Shown: positions 6,304 to 6,727 of the stretch, piece after piece | How the letters are laid out: each line of letters opens with the position of its first letter | How positions within the stretch are numbered: the first letter of the stretch is position 1 | Assembly (NCBI GenBank): GCA_011321895.1 | Contig: DROK01000077.1 | Location: 1-6,727, forward strand | DNA: 6,727 nt | Reading direction: 5' to 3' | Source of the DNA: Thermodesulfatator atlanticus | GTDB lineage: Bacteria > Desulfobacterota > Thermodesulfobacteria > Thermodesulfobacteriales > Thermodesulfatatoraceae | The notes under the pieces: generated by a model | Database searches by the model: none | What the model was told of the DNA's origin: nothing | What the model saw: the letters and a program-made list of their open reading frames with translations, nothing else | Position numbers and translations under genes: made by a program

Positions 6304-6327
6304 CTATCTGATAGCATAATTTTATGC
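6304..6327 (+). promoter_or_regulatory. Two short palindromes reaching into the ATPase start codon
   Basis: CTATC-T-GATAG (6304-6314) is followed, sharing one G, by GCATAA-TT-TTATGC (6314-6327), whose right arm contains the ATG at 6324. CATAAT (6315-6320) within it resembles a -10 element, so the message could be nearly leaderless. An operator or a start-occluding hairpin is possible. All of this is inference from short AT-rich repeats. Confidence 0.35.
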
Positions 6328-6727
6328 CGCTCAAACTCCCCGTCGGCATTCAGAGCTTTGAGGTCATCCGCACCGAGGGTTACTACTACGTCGACAAAAC
6401 CCCTTTTGTCAAAAAGCTAGTAGACGAAGGCAAATACTACTTCCTCTCCCGCCCCAGGCGCTTTGGCAAATCCCTCTTTCTTGATACCCTGCGCCAGGCC
6501 TTCCTCGGCAGGCGGGAGCTATTTAAAGGACTTTATCTCGAAAACAAGTGGGATTGGTCGGAAAAGTACCCTGTAGTTTACATTTCCTTTGGCGCAGGAG
6601 TGATCAAATCCGTAAAAGAGCTTGACGTTACCTTCGAAGAAATCCTTATGGAACACGAAGAAACTTACGGAATCAAGCTCACATATCCGTCCCTTAAAGG
6701 TCGTTTTCGGGAACTCATCAAAGCCCT
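6324..6727 (+). CDS. AAA-ATPase-like protein (PF09820 type), C-terminus cut by window edge
   Basis: The first 134 codons of a protein family with an N-terminal P-loop ATPase domain, often followed by a PD-(D/E)XK nuclease-like domain (PF08011 type). Family-like stretches are LPVGIQSFEVIRTEGYYYVD (5-24), KTPFVKKLVDEGKYYFLSRP (25-44) and the Walker A segment RPRRFGKSLF (43-52), followed by DTLRQAFLGRRELFKGLYLE (53-72). Walker B and any nuclease domain lie beyond the right edge. The start is firm: an in-frame TAG (6312-6314) lies three codons upstream with no other start between. No Shine-Dalgarno is present. G+C in sampled stretches is about 40-48 percent, well below the preceding thioesterase. 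Such genes often occur in several copies per genome and are scattered across bacteria and archaea, which suggests lateral spread. The cellular role is not established; defence or mobile-element links are only suggested. Confidence 0.9.
   Translation, partial: MPLKLPVGIQSFEVIRTEGYYYVDKTPFVKKLVDEGKYYFLSRPRRFGKSLFLDTLRQAFLGRRELFKGLYLENKWDWSEKYPVVYISFGAGVIKSVKELDVTFEEILMEHEETYGIKLTYPSLKGRFRELIKA

Overview
The window looks like part of a chromosome from an anaerobic, probably thermophilic bacterium. This is an inference from protein style and gene content: a rubredoxin, an FdhD formate-dehydrogenase maturation factor, a PflX-type radical SAM protein and a DnaE with an intact PHP domain. The overall flavour fits Thermodesulfobacteriota/Desulfobacterota, but the sequence alone does not prove a taxon. 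Genes are tightly packed. I see no rRNA, tRNA, CRISPR array, insertion sequence or intergenic gap longer than about 80 bases.

Left part, minus strand (positions 4748 down to 1): a probable three-gene operon. It starts with dnaE, the replicative DNA polymerase III alpha subunit (4694-1233). Next comes a small protein related to the HsdR N-terminal nuclease domain, whose ExK catalytic motif is missing and whose N-terminus carries five cysteines (1223-708). Last is a PflX-like radical SAM protein that runs off the left edge (669-1). The second gene's Shine-Dalgarno overlaps the dnaE stop codon. The third gene is preceded by a perfect 7-bp hairpin and lacks a well-placed ribosome binding site. 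A sigma-70-like promoter lies just upstream of dnaE and supports a start 18 codons downstream of the longest open frame.

Centre: an AT-rich divergent region (about 4695-4817) separates dnaE from a plus-strand rubredoxin gene (4818-4979). Rubredoxin converges on fdhD (5746-4976, minus), and their stop codons overlap. An intrinsic-terminator-like hairpin lies inside the end of the rubredoxin reading frame. fdhD is divergent from a PaaI-family hotdog thioesterase (5815-6264, plus). This FdhD has only one of the two cysteines of the usual CxxC motif.

Right end: a plus-strand AAA-ATPase-like gene (PF09820 type, often joined to a PD-(D/E)XK nuclease domain) begins at 6324 and is cut by the window edge. 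It is less GC-rich than its neighbour, has no Shine-Dalgarno, and its start codon lies inside a palindrome. It looks like accessory DNA.

Most of the window is housekeeping and redox biology. I did not find a convincing complete new system. The items most worth following up are the catalytically degenerate, Cys-rich HsdR_N-like protein co-transcribed with dnaE, the unusual FdhD active site, and the regulatory structures around the gene starts and ends.
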